From the NCBI GenBank assembly GCA_026214975.1, contig JAOBSW010000979.1:1-64000 (forward strand): 64,000 nt of DNA, written 5' to 3'. Below, one piece after another: positions 1-11,784 of the stretch. The position numbers and the translations under genes are program-made. The DNA comes from Gentiana macrophylla (taxonomy: Eukaryota; Streptophyta; Magnoliopsida; Gentianales; Gentianaceae). Under the pieces are notes generated by a model that saw only the letters and a program-made list of their open reading frames with translations, did not search any database and had not been told where the DNA came from. Within the stretch, counting starts at the first letter, position 1. Every line of letters starts with the position of its first letter.

Positions 1-26
1 AATTGATAATACAAGATGAAGTTTAA

Positions 27-171
27 TACCAATGACCGATCTGTCAAGTGAGCTCACCCAACATGACAAAGACCAACTCCAGCCCAGCAACCTTATTTGC
101 TCAATTGTCCAAACATAAGTACATGAAATTGTTGATACCAATGACTAATCGCTAAGTGAGCTCACCTAACA
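27..171. repeat. Pair of short direct repeats in copia 3' non-coding region
   Basis: A roughly 37-bp unit beginning taccaatga and containing agtgagctcacc occurs at 27-64 and again at 135-171 with a few differences. It lies between the RNase H end of copia #1 and its unseen 3' LTR, so it belongs to the element's 3' untranslated part. Confidence 0.6.
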
Positions 172-189
172 TAGCAAAAGACTAATCCC

Positions 190-1806
190 TTCGTGAATTC
201 CAAAGACATTGTTGAATATCAGTCAACTTTGATAATTCCAAGTTCGGATCCTTAATTTGGCAAATCTTTCATTATCAAGTGGTTTAGTGAAAATATCGAC
301 AAGTTGATCTTGATGAGGATGTATAGAACCACCACATCTTTCTTTTCAACATGATCTCTTATAAAATGATGTCTTACATCAATGTGCTTGGTTCTTGAGT
401 GCAAGCAGGATTTTCTATGATTGCAATTGCACTTGTGTTGTCACACATAATTGGAATTTCCTTTTCTTCAATTCCATAATCCCTTAATTGTTGTCTTAGC
501 CATAATACTTGTGCACAAGCAACTTTGACGAGCAATTATATATTCGGCTTCGCGATGGAAGTTGATAAGAGTACATTTCTTATTGAACCGAGAAATCTAT
601 TTCCCATTAAGCGATGGTTCACGAGGTGCTTTTTCTATCAATCTTGCACATCCGGCATAATCGAGTAATCGAGTAGGATATAACTTTGAAGATTCCTTCC
701 TTGGAATACCATATCCTACTCCCAAAGTCTCTTTTAGATACTTGAGAACTCTCTTGTTGCACTCTAAATGACTTTCTTTGGGGTTTAGATTGAAATCTTG
801 CACAAACACCTACAAAGAAAGGATATATCCAAGTCTTGTGATAAAGTCATACAACCGGACTACCTATCATCCTTCTATATAAGGTCCGATCAACATCTTT
901 GCCTTCTTTATCTTCATCCAATCTCGATGTTTGTACTCATAGGGGTTGAATTTTTAATCTTTGTTTTCCATACCAAACTTCTTCAAACAACTCACGAGTA
1001 TACTTGGTTTGATGAATGAAGATTCCATCTTTCATTTGTTTAACTTGCAATCCTAAGAAATAATTCATTTCTCCCATCATACTCATTTGGAATTTGCTCT
1101 TCATTAGATTTGCAAACTTTTCACAAAGTAAATCATTTTCGGAACCAAAGATTATGTCATCAACATAAATGCTGTGCAATGGTGTCTTTGTTCACTTAAT
1201 CGATTCTGAAAAATGTCTTGTCAATGGTGCCTTTTGTAAAACCATTATCCACCAAGAATTGAGATAGTCTCATACCATGCTCTTGGTGCTTGTTTCCAAT
1301 CCATAAAGTGCTTTGTTGAGTCTATACACTTTATTTTCTTGATCTTTAACTTCAAATCCAGGAGGTTGCTGTACATACACTTCCTCCTCTAGAATGCCAT
1401 TCAAAAATGCACTTTTGACATCCATTTGATATACTTTGAAGTTCTTATATGCAGCATGTGCCAAGAATAATCTGATTGCTTCCAATCTTGCAACAGGTGC
1501 ATAAGTTTCATCAAAATCTATTCCTTTAGCTTGAGAATAGCCTTTTGCTACTAGTCTGGCCTTGTTCCTCACAATGGTACCAGATTCATCAAGTTTATTT
1601 CCTCAGTATACCCATTTAGTACCAAAGATATTTGCATGACTTGGCCTTTCAACTAGTGTCCAAACTTGATTTCTTTCAAATTCATTTAATTCTTCTTGCA
1701 TAGCAATTATCCAATCTGGATCTGAAATTGCTTCTTCAACAACTTTAGGTTCCATTTGAGATAGAAAACAAGTAAACATAGCTTCCAGTTGTCTTCTAGT
1801 CCTCAC
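190..1806 (-). pseudogene. copia #1 reverse transcriptase and RNase H (broken)
   Basis: Minus-strand pieces spell the copia RT in order: the N-terminal block ending FGTKWVY (1603-1806); [22 protein letters not shown] and DVKSAFLNG (1270-1572), which holds the first catalytic Asp; YVDDIIFG (937-1179), the catalytic YVDD box; then the C-terminal part with NPKESHLECNKRVLKYLK (597-809). RNase H continues toward 190 without an open frame. At least four frame breaks separate the pieces, so no functional polymerase can be made. Confidence 0.9.
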
Positions 1807-2099
1807 ACCTTGCTGTACATTGCCAATAACTTGTTCAGCAGGGTGATTCCTTAACCATTGTGGATTCTGGTTATTTTGATTATCAGGAACCTCATCTTCA
1901 GTAGGGTCTGCTGTAGCTTCTTCTACAGGGGTTCCAATTGAGATCCTTGAAGCACTGGCCGACTTGTTGCATGTGGTAACATTATCGGCGAGGTGTTGTT
2001 GAGGACATTATCGAAACTTTCAAGTCATTGAATCTTTCCAAAACTTCAACACAATCTGGATCAGTGACTTGTTGATTCTCAGCAGGTTCACAATCTTCA

Positions 2100-3200
2100 T
2101 CTTCCATACCAGTAAACTTAGGTTCATCAAACACAACATGGATTGTTTCTTCATGTTTCAGTGACCTCTTGTTCGACCACCACAATGCCCCTCTTGCATT
2201 GAAGAATATCCCAAGAAAATCCTTCATCGACTTAGGTTGGAATGTTTTCAAATGAACTTTGTGATTTAGGATAAAACATTTACTTCAAATGGGTGGAAAT
2301 AGGATATGTTAGGTTTTCTTCCATTCCAAACCTCATAAGGTGTCTTGACTTTCTTGTTTCTTGATGTTCTGTTTTGTGTATAGCATGTCTTTGTATTAAT
2401 TCAAATTTCAATATCTTTCGGTAGCAATGCTTCACAGATCATTGTTCTTCTGCTTACCTTTAAAGTCCTGTTTCTTCTTTCAAAGAATCTCCATTTCTTT
2501 GAGGTGTACTGCAGCTGACAAGTTGATGTAGTACACCATTCTATTCATGATATTCTCTTATTACTTTGTTGAGAAATTGAGTGACACAGTGCGATCTTAT
2601 TTTTATTCTTTGTTAAACTTTTCTCATTTTGTAATCTCTTCAAAAGATTAGGCATGCTTTGGAGTGTTTCACTTTTCTTGTTCATAAAAAACCACCCAAG
2701 TGTATCTTGAATAATCATCACAACCACTAAGGTGTACTTTTCTTGTCACACTTGTTGGAGTTATTGGTCCAAAAAGATCCATATGCATAAGCTCCAACAC
2801 TCTATTAGTTGATTGTTTAGTCTTTGATTTGAAACTTGACTTTATTTGTTTTACCTTCCGACATGCATCACATATAGCATCCTTTCTTGAATGTGATCTC
2901 GGAGTAAACCAATCACTAGCTTCTTTTCACCAACCGATTGATATCATCAAAGTTAAAATGATTCAACTTCTTGTGCCATAACCAATTGAGTTCGTGGACT
3001 TGGTGTGCACACGAATGAGGCGAGTTTCTGAAGCTGCAGAGACCAATCCACAACATACATGTTTTGTTGTCTTCTACGGCCAAGTACAACTTGATCACCT
3101 CTTTCACTAATGACAATACTGATTATTTTTGTCAAAAGTGACTTTGTATCCCATGTCACAAAATTTTCCAAATTGTTCGACAAGTTGTAGTCAGTCCTTC
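2100..3200 (-). pseudogene. copia #1 GAG-pre-integrase and integrase (broken)
   Basis: The minus strand shows LNHFNFDDINRLVK at 2916-2960, the copia pre-integrase zinc-binding region. LELMHMDLFGP follows around 2770-2800, the start of the integrase core with its first catalytic Asp. KSMKDFLGIFFNARG and IHVVFDEPKF lie at 2130-2240, the integrase C-terminal region before RT. Stops and frameshifts interrupt it throughout. Confidence 0.8.
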
Positions 3201-3579
3201 CACATATGCAACATTCTTGATTGTAAGTCCATTTCTCACAAGTGTGCCATATCCTCTTGTATATCCGGTGTATTTTTGTTGCCAAAATTCACCCTTGGAC
3301 CATCTTTTGCCACAAAGTTTTTAAAGCGGTGCTTGTTCTTTGTCATGTGTGGAACATCCCTTTGTCAAAGTACCGGACACCTACAAAACAAAGTTAATGC
3401 ATTTTAGGTACCCAAAACTGTTTGGGTCCATAGTGGTCGATAGTAAGCATGACTTTGGTAAGTTTCCATAAGGTCTTTCTCTAAAAGTGTCATACTTTGG
3501 TTTATACATATATATTCCAACATCCATAAGTTCTAACAGTGGGTTGTGTAGGAATCACATATATTTTCTCGGCCTTTTC

Positions 3580-5720
3580 GTTTATAATCTTTGTTTAAAG
3601 TGATTCTTGGTGTTAGAAGCATTAGTATAACCATTTGTTTGATGTCTGTTCAGAACAGGACTGTAATATGGAGTCTTTGAGGTCTTGTGTAAGTCTCTGT
3701 GATCCCGATGCCTAGGTTTTACCCTAGTAGCATGGTTATACTTCATTTCTAGCATTAGATGAGAATATTCCAATCATCATCGGTAGGGAGCAGTCTACCT
3801 TTCCTCCCGAGATAAGTATCCCTTGAATGATTAACATTTTTGGGTTTAGATTCTTATCCTTGAAATATTTTCTGTTTCTTACCATACGTGGTCCAAGCGA
3901 GACTTGGCGGCGAGTCTGCTATCGTGAGCTTAGAAGGCACAGCGATCTATTTTTAGATTTATTCTTTTTATTAGGGCTGTTGACTTCTTTGACTTCTCGA
4001 TTTTGCTTCCTTGAAGCATTCTCATTGGATTTTCTTGCCTCGGCAACGCCTTGGGAGTTGGATCTAGATGCGGTACAAACTTAGGACCATTCGTGGTATT
4101 AGGTTGATGACCTTTGTGGATCCACTCTTGTTAGATTCTTTGAGTTCCAAATCCAAGCCTTGTTCTATCATCAGTAAGGCTTTCTGATTTGTATCATGAG
4201 TGGAACAAGATGGTTAAGCGATTCGCAGCTGCTTTGGATGTTCGATGAGACTTATACCGATTACGTCAACATCTTTTTCCTTACCTTTGAGAACCCTTAG
4301 TTGACTTTCAATCTTCCAACTTCTAACTCAAGAGTTTCTTTTTCGGCCTTCACAATCTCTTAACAGTGATTGTATTATCCTCGATTGATTAAGGATGGCA
4401 TCCAAAGTCTCATTATTGTCGAATTTCTAGGATTTGAACCACAGGTTGATTCACAATCACTTCCAAAGCAGAGTGTTTATAGATCTGATGTTGTATACCT
4501 CCTCGATTTCATCCATATTGGCCATCAAAGCATAATCTTCCATATCAAGAACTAGTCTTTGTGTCATCCGATTCATTTCCCTTTTTGATTCCACTTCATA
4601 CCACTGATTCATCTTGACAACCATAGCCTTCTTTCCATATCTTCTTTGTTGACTCTTGGTCTTGATGAGAGTCACGGACAATCGGTCTAAAATGTCAGGC
4701 TTCTTGCGGTTGAAACAAAGATAATCGGGTTCCTTGCCTTGTTTTAACTTTCGGGGCGATCGAGTTTGAAGTGTCTGGTTTCTTGCAATGAAAGCCTGAG
4801 ATAGTCATTATCTTTCTTTGATTCTTCTTTCCTTCTTCCAGTGAGCCTCTTTGTGAAATTTCTTGAAGGGCCTTTTCAGTCTTCATCATCCCGATTTTCT
4901 TGCTCGGTAGGGCAATGCTCTTGCATCTCATCCAGCGAGATCATCTTGTCCTCACGATGTTTCTTCTTGATGTGAAGTGACCAATCGATGGTCTTTGGCT
5001 CTTCTTTTTTTAGTTTAGTGCACAAGATTTTTGCTAAATTCATAAGCCTTGAGATCTGAAAATAATTTGAAGGTGTCTTCTTCATGCAATTTTCTCATTT
5101 CTTCTATTGCAGTCACCTTCATTTTCCAAACATCTTTTGCAGGTAGAGCCTCCAAGATTTTGGTGTTTATTTCTTCTTTTGAATAACTTACACTCGGCAG
5201 GTAAGTTCATCCGAGATTGCATTGAATCTTGATTCCATTTGCTCAATGGTTTCATTTGGCGACATCTTAAACTTTTGGAACCTCTTTCTGGCCACACTGA
5301 TTTTATTCTTCTTTATTGCATCGGTGCCTTCACGAGATCAAATGTATCTTGTCCAAAAGTTCCTTTGCGATTTTGCAATCTTTAACCTTCATGTACATAT
5401 TGCTATCCAAAGTTCTATAAATGATATCAATAGCAATGTTGTTGAGGTTTGCTCTTTTCTATCTTACGCATTCCATTCTCTTTTGGTTTAGGAATGTACT
5501 CGGTTGTATCCCCTTTATTATTGCCTTGGTAATCTCAGGTGGTCCATCGATTAGTACATCCATCATCTCATCATGAGTTGCGACAAGAAGTAAGCTGCAT
5601 TCGGCGTTTATACTCATCAAATTTATCTAGAGAACACATCGGCATAGTTCTAGCATCGCATGTGTTATCCATGATGCAAGTTTTTGAAAATCGGTAACTT
5701 GAAAGAGTGTTTCAAAGAAT
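3580..5720 (-). pseudogene. copia #1 gag (broken)
   Basis: The region between the primer-binding site and the integrase encodes gag-like minus-strand pieces. YFQISRLMNLAKIL is at 4876-5085, and an acidic segment with DYALMANMDEIEE is at 4457-4681, as seen near the C-terminus of plant copia gag. The frame is broken many times. No intact CCHC zinc knuckle could be read. Confidence 0.65.
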
Positions 5721-5764
5721 TTTCACAAGCACAACAAGTAGGATTTCTTGAGCAGGAAGCCTTT

Positions 5765-5776
5765 GCTCCGATACCA
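5765..5776 (-). other. Primer-binding site of copia #1 (initiator tRNA-Met type)
   Basis: On the minus strand this reads TGGTATCGGAGC, one base from the usual plant copia TGGTATCAGAGC complementary to the 3' end of initiator tRNA-Met. It begins two bases inside the 5' LTR end, which fixes the LTR boundary and the orientation of the element. Confidence 0.85.
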
Positions 5777-5778
5777 AT

Positions 5779-7473
5779 TGTTGGTCCTTGAAAAGGCTTT
5801 GGTTAAGATTTAGAGGGGGTGAATAAACTTAACACTTAAAACTTTAGAGTTAACAAATTACGCAATTTGACCTGCGATACTTGATGGTCTCTTTGAGACC
5901 TCGATGCTTTCTTGATAAGCGATGAGTCTCTTGATAGTTCGATTCTTTGAATTTGTGCGTGGAATTATATAAAAATTAAGCCTTGTTACTTGTTGTTAAA
6001 TATGTTACTAAGTATTAAATACTCATGTAGTGCAGTGTGTGATTTGATTTGCTTAGATTGGTATGAGTTGATGTGTTAAATAAAGTAAGTGCAAAATGTA
6101 AATGCGAAAGTAAGTAAGCGGTTTATAGTGGTTCAGGTGGTGTAATCACAGTCAGTCCACTCTTCTCTGTGATGTTGGAGAAATTCACTAGAGATCTTTG
6201 ATGTAGCTATTACAAAGATTCCTAAGTTGCTTGTCCTTCACCAATAACTATGGCTTCACAAGCTGGCGGGAGCAGGTAGGATTCTTCGCTCTGAGTCTTC
6301 CTTTGGTCCTTGAAGGTAGGATTGCCTCTTCACCGGCTCCACCACAAACAACAGTCTTTCACACAATGAGATGCTTCTTTATCTTGTGAGTTCTTTATAA
6401 AATAAAGATTGAATCAAATAAATGATTCGATTCTGTGACTTGATTAGGATGAAGAAATGTCAGCGGCTTACGGTCTTCAAGTGTGTATGCTTGATGTATC
6501 TTGAATCTGAATGCACTTGAAGAATTTTTTACGGATCGATAGCTTTATGCTCGATGAAGTTCGGTGAGGTGTCTTTCGGCTCATTAATATCTCTTCAAAG
6601 TTTGTTAGTTTTCATCATCTTGTTTACGAGTTGAAAGTCCTCTATTTATAGAGTAGGAATGCATGTGACTTGTATTTGAAATTCAAATGTAACCGTTCTT
6701 GATTTTGTCCCATCGATCGCGTCTGTCGTCACTATTCATGGGTGACCTTTGTCGGAATTCCTTTTTGTGATCTGATCATGTCACCCTTTGACTTGTATCC
6801 AATGGATAAAAATATGAATCATCAGCGTCTTTTTAATCTCGACCTTTGATTTCTTTGATAAAGTCGGAGGTAGTTGGCTGTCTTATCCATGTAATCTTCC
6901 AATATAATCTTGAATTAATCGAGGTATATTATCAATGAGTTCATCGATCTTTGAGATACCTATCGATCTATTTGAAACGACAATTTCTTTGTGTATAAAA
7001 TATAATGACTAATTTCTTTTATCTAACTTTTATTTGTGAAGTTAGATTACACCTTTTAATTATAACCAAGTTCCCAACATCATCCAACTTATGGAACTTA
7101 GACCATACTATACAAGGTATATGTAATCGATTTAGGTCATCACAGACTTGCCTAAAGTCGATTCCATATCCTTGACTTTAATTGCTAAGTTTGATCCTTA
7201 GCCTTACATAAGTGAGTTTGAGCCACCTCACCTCGGCCTTGGGTCTTGATCTTGATCTTGGCGGAGTTCTGACTAGTCTCTTCGACCTATCTACCCCATC
7301 GACTGAACTAGTCTGTGCGGAAGTCGGTGACCATTACTGATCTTGTTTGATCAAACCTATTTATGAATCAAACTACAATAAACCTATACATTTGATCTAG
7401 ACATCTTTTTGCCTTTGCACTATAACTTGGCTAGTCTAGCACTCATCATCAAAACTAAGAAATAAGTCCAACA
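5779..7473 (-). repeat. 5' LTR of copia #1
   Basis: On the plus strand the segment begins TGTTGGTCC and ends GTCCAACA, giving the expected TG..CA inverted termini. It is 1695 bp long. The primer-binding site lies just to its left and gypsy coding sequence begins immediately to its right. A TATA box reading CTATAAATAG on the minus strand at 6642-6651 is a plausible LTR promoter. The partner LTR is outside the window, so the length is inferred from termini only. Confidence 0.8.
6642..6651 (-). promoter_or_regulatory. LTR TATA box of copia #1
   Basis: The minus strand reads CTATAAATAG inside the 5' LTR, a canonical plant TATA box oriented toward gag. Confidence 0.55.
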
Positions 7474-8213
7474 ATAAATGTGTGGAAGCTTTTCAGGACC
7501 AAAAGCGAAGTTGACTCTCGCACCAGTGCTAGTAGCTTTTGATTGGAGTTTGCCGTTTGAAATTATGTGTGATGAGTGATTTAGTTGAGAGCTGTCTTAG
7601 GTCAAAGATATAACAAAGTACTCAAGGCAATCTACTATGCATCTCACACGTTAAGCATGACTCAACTAAATTATACTCTACGGAAAAAAACTGTTATGGT
7701 GTAATTTTTGCCTTAGATAAGTTTAGATCGTATATTGTTGGATCTAAGGTCATTATTTATCTGAGACCATTCGGCCTTGAAGTATCATTAAGTAAGAAAG
7801 ATGCTAAACCACGTCTTCTTAGATGGATTACATTGCTTCAAGAATTTGATATTGAAATTAAGGATAAAAGAAGTGAAAATGTAGTAGCGGATCATCTAAG
7901 TAGAATGGAAAATGATGAAGAAAAGGAAATGAAATCGAGATTCATTTCCGGATGAACAACTTTTAGGATCGATACTCCTCAACCATGCAATTATTAAAGA
8001 TAGAATACCATCAAAGAGAATTCACCATGGTTTGGGAATATTGTTAACTATCTTACCTGTAATTACATCCCGTCTCATTTGGACTTAGCGTTAAAAAGAA
8101 ATTCTTTTACGACTTAAAGTTTTACTATTGGGAGAAACGGATCTTTTCGAAGATGCTCGGATAGAATAATCGAGAAAATGTATTCCTGATAATGAGATTT
8201 TAAGTGTTTTATC
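7474..8213 (+). pseudogene. Athila-like gypsy pol, RT end to RNase H (broken)
   Basis: The reading starts directly at the copia boundary with KCVEAFQDQK, followed by LVAFDWSLPFEIMCD, the block leading into RNase H. Further on come DAKPRLLRWITLLQEFDIEIKD and VVADHLSRME, the typical gypsy RNase H C-terminus. The linker then runs to the integrase zinc finger (NEILSVLS), where the CACTA element interrupts it. Several frameshifts are present. Confidence 0.85.
8211..8213. repeat. Left target-site duplication (ATC) of the CACTA element
   Basis: ATC precedes the CACTACAAG terminus and is repeated at 12453-12455 after the other end. A 3-bp duplication is the rule for CACTA transposons. Confidence 0.9.
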
Positions 8214-8796
8214 CACTACAAGAAAACCGGGCTATAATGACAGGAAAACTGGTCATTAAAGGTCAATTCCCTGTCATTATAAAGTTTTAACGACGGGAAA
8301 TTTCCCGTCATGGCCCGTCACTTCTGCCTTTCTAGCTAAAAGTAAATAGTGACCGTAAAGGGTCCTGTCATTATTTTTGTATACATTTAATGATGATATT
8401 ATACCATCACTAGAAGCACATATTAATAAAGATATTTTTCATCATTGTTGCTTCATTCTCCCCTCATTAAAAGTAATTATATCATCAATTTTCCGTCTCT
8501 ATTATAATTAATAATACAATGATTTACCATTAAACCTTAAATATAATTCTTAAATCACATATATTTGAAAACCATAAATATAGATACACAAACATTAAAG
8601 AAATGATAGATTTTATTGAAATAAACATTAACATGATATTCGTAGTACTTTCAAATACTCAATCTTTTAAGCAACGACTCCAACCTAAAAGAACAAGTTA
8701 AATCAAATGAAATACCAATTGACAAACGTATACGAAAACACCAACACCACTAAAACACCAAAACATATCATTATCCCATTTAATGAAGTTGAAACT

Positions 8797-8935
8797 TCAA
8801 GGCGAACTAGATGAACTAGGTTCTTCAACCTTTGCAACAATCAACCTTATCAAGATCCTCAATCTTGTAATTTGAATAGCTGTGAATGATCTAATTTTCA
8901 GCATGATATGTAATGAATCCAACAGCCCCCTACAA
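8797..8935 (-). pseudogene. Possible captured terminal exon, unidentified
   Basis: On the minus strand an acceptor-like ttttgtag is followed by an open stretch of about 43 codons ending VEEPSSSSSP and a stop. It lies inside the CACTA element, on the same strand as the recognisable captured fragments, and may be the 3' exon of a chimeric transcript. I do not recognise the source gene. Confidence 0.3.
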
Positions 8936-9719
8936 AATTATTACCAAATTTGTAAGATGACATTTAATATTAAACTAAAGACTCAATGAAAAATTAATAA
9001 TAACGAGAACAAAAAAAATTAGTAAGGGCACGTCCAATGACTAAACACATCTATAATGTCACTTTGGGGAAAAATAGTCTAATGTGAATGCTAGATGACA
9101 TCACATCATCATCCCCATCTCAGAGACACAGGTGGTCTTAAAGAACAAATGGCATAGTATTTACTTATGGCTAAACTATATTAACAAATAAATTAAGTGA
9201 AAAACCAGTTCATACCTGAACAACGTGATGAAATAACATGAACATCATAATGCACCTCGTTTTCCTATTAAATAGAGGAACAAAAAGGTTACTTGAAGGA
9301 AAAATACCCATTTTCTGAAAAACTAATTCCTTAACAATTCACATGACATATAACTTAGAGCAAGTAGACACGACAGATAACTTAGGCCAAGTAATTCAAT
9401 ATTGAATGAGACTTGTTACATTATGAAAGTGAACTTCATAAGCAACTCATTATCAACATCTTGAAGGGTTAAATGCTAGTTGTGCAACTGTGCAGGAGTG
9501 AAGACAAAAACCACATTGACCTATTTCTAGCCAGATAATTTGACAGTAGATACATCCTATTTTTCTCATGTTTCTACCAAAAAAATGCAGAAGCAATATC
9601 CAATTATGATACATATGACATAACCAACCATGATTGCAAAGTTAACAGAGATAAACATACATCATCCACCGAACAAAGGCAAATCATGAAATGAAATTGG
9701 AGCAATATTGACTTACCTC

Positions 9720-9890
9720 CTAATGAGTATTATAACGACCATATATCATGACATTCCCATTCATTATATTGTTGTCTTGGAGGGGACCAGTGATAGATGC
9801 ATAAGGGTCCTGTTGTAGCCTCTTAAAATCTCTCATTAGCCTCTTCTTAGCTGGAGTTGATATCAGAACCGACCTGCAAACCACCAAATG
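9720..9890 (-). pseudogene. Captured first-exon fragment of a RAD6/UBC2-type E2 ubiquitin-conjugating enzyme
   Basis: The minus strand encodes [19 protein letters not shown] followed by DNNIM and IYG. This is nearly the conserved N-terminus of plant UBC1/UBC2/UBC3 (RAD6 homologues), covering helix 1 and the first strands of the UBC fold. After NTH a stop occurs where the family reads TPWDGG. The next bases read AGGAGGTAAGT, a splice donor at the place where plant UBC2 genes have an intron, and an acceptor-like tttgcag lies just upstream. The catalytic Cys exon is absent, so there is no conjugating activity. The copy was therefore taken from genomic DNA with intron edges and has since decayed. 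Confidence 0.85.
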
Positions 9891-10689
9891 ATTGACAAAT
9901 TCCAAAGCTAAATTAGAACTTAATAAGCACTCTATAGCTTTCCGATTGCCGTCAAAACTTTAAAACAAAAAGTAGAAACTCAGAGAAACCCATTTGCGCT
10001 TGCCCATACAGCTACATGCACTCTGAATTTTTGTTACACTTTCTTTGTGTGCCCAAAGACAATGATTGAGCAATAAGCAGACCGATTTACATACGTTTGA
10101 ACCCATTATTCATCAAGAATCATAAATGAATCTTATCTAATATCATATTATCAATCTATTAAAAAAAAAAAAACCAACATAATGTAAAAGGACGCATAAT
10201 AAAAAATAAGGACAACATCCTGCTTAAGTCGAAAAAACACATATGTTTTTCATTACTACAGGATGTTGTCCATCTGCACAATGAAAAATCTTTGTCTGAA
10301 TGTATTTATGTGAATCCGTGAACATAATATGCAGAAAAACACAACATCAAAAAAGCTATTGCACTTCGATTGATTTCATCAGAAATAGATAAACTTCGTT
10401 TTCATATTTAGCAAAAGAGTAACTACAATACTTTTTTTAAATAATACTAAACACCAGCCTCTTCATCATACCAATACTAAGCTTTGTTTAATGAACTACA
10501 GAAAAATAACATAAATTCCATATCATAACACAACATATAGCCACAATCATATTTATAAAACAACTGTGTAATAAACATTATATATAAAACAACCAATACT
10601 TATGCATCAAGTCTGCCAACAGCATTACGAAACACTCTTTCTCTAAATAACTTAGTACCTTGACCGTATTCTAGCCGGGGTGGCGGGAC

Positions 10690-10862
10690 TGAGAGCGAGA
10701 AAAACACCGGGAATGAGGCGCGAGTAATCTCTTGAGAAACCCTTCTACTTCTGCTTCGGTCCCTACTCCTGCTCATGCTTCTGCTTCAGTGATACCTTCT
10801 TCTTGGAGAAGGTCAATAACTCTTCCTGCGACTCGATGCCTACATCGACTAACTAGACTATA
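10690..10862 (-). pseudogene. Captured RS-domain fragment of an SR-type splicing factor
   Basis: A minus-strand frame reads KSY, PSPRRRY and then SRSMSRSRDRSRSRR, with in-frame stops between pieces. Dense Arg-Ser dipeptides after PSPRRRY motifs are typical of the RS domain of plant SR splicing factors such as the SC35-like group. No RNA-recognition motif was seen. It lies between the captured E3 and E2 fragments, on the same strand. Confidence 0.6.
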
Positions 10863-11076
10863 GTCTCTATGAGTTTTTCAACCCCTTTGGCGCTCCTGTT
10901 CTCTCTTATTTGCCAATTTTATATCCCTATCTTTTTTAATTTGTTTATTCAGCTGTTTGCTCACAATCCGTTTCGGCTATGAAGCTACAGATTCACAAAT
11001 CTTATTATGTTGAACGAAACTGATAGCTTCACCTCAAATACTTCACGAATTCATGGTAATTATGAACCTAATTCAG

Positions 11077-11784
11077 CTATAAGAGACAAGAACAAGTAGC
11101 AACATAGTCATCAACCAAGTCCAAGCATATATTACAATCAATAAAGCCCATGCATCAGCTTTAGCTTTTTCATCATGATCCTTCTTTCCTAACACTTCAT
11201 AATCTAAAAACCCATCATTTCCATCACAGTTTTGAGTTCATCCTGAAGGTCTTTCTTCTGCAGCAATGCTACCCTCTCCAAAATGCTTGTAAACCGATAC
11301 CATCATCTAATCTAATGATAAACTCATCGCTCTAGGAGCTCCAAACTGAACGCCACTGTGCTGCCTCCTCGTTTGACTAGCTGCTTCTTCATTAACCAGA
11401 AGCCAATCTTGAAGTTCATAGTTTCATGAGCAAGAAACCGACTCAGGTTCAACAATCATTACTCGAATTCTCACTAGGCCCAAAATTAGGATCAAGATTT
11501 ATCACATTTTGTGCCTCTTCACCCATCCTAAATGTCCAAAAGTCCTCTCACTCACTCAAACAACCTGAATCCTGAGCTGAATTATATCAAAAACCAAGAT
11601 TTTCTCCTTATGATTAACATAACTAAGTATATACCCAGAATTCCACATCTTATATTCCAAAACATTAAATTCAGCTAATTTATCATTGAAAAAAAAGCCC
11701 AGAAATATTTGGGTTTTGGAAAGAAATTACCTCTTCATCAAATTGTTTCTGCACCTCAGGCGACCTGGCTTGAATTCCAGGATT
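11077..11784 (-). pseudogene. Captured fragments of a RING E3 ubiquitin ligase (RMA/RNF5-like)
   Basis: On the minus strand, 11731-11784 encodes SPEVQKQFDEE followed by a GTAATT donor. An ATG at 11526 starts MGEEAQNVINLDPNFGP. Further along come GEGSIAAEER, a segment with DGFLDYEVLGKKDHDEKAK, and DCNICLDLVDDYVATC near 11077-11150. The last is the first Cys pairs of a C3HC4 RING as found in plant membrane-anchored RMA-type E3 ligases, and the LDLN-like start and the AAEER stretch also fit that family. Stops and frameshifts break it, and the distal RING cysteines and membrane anchor are missing. The fragment is inert as a ligase. Confidence 0.65.

Larger units (their letters stand above)
1..7473 (-). 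mobile_element. Ty1/copia LTR retrotransposon #1, decayed, 3' LTR outside window
   Basis: Read on the minus strand the order is 5' LTR (5779-7473), primer-binding site (5765-5776), gag, protease/integrase, reverse transcriptase and RNase H, ending near position 190. Integrase before RT is the Ty1/copia order. The 3' LTR must lie left of the window. Every domain is broken by stops or frameshifts, so the copy is non-autonomous. On its right it abuts Athila-type gypsy pol, whose reading continues directly from position 7474, so this element inserted into the gypsy element. A gypsy half-copy and a target-site duplication of about ATAAA would be expected left of the missing LTR. Confidence 0.9.
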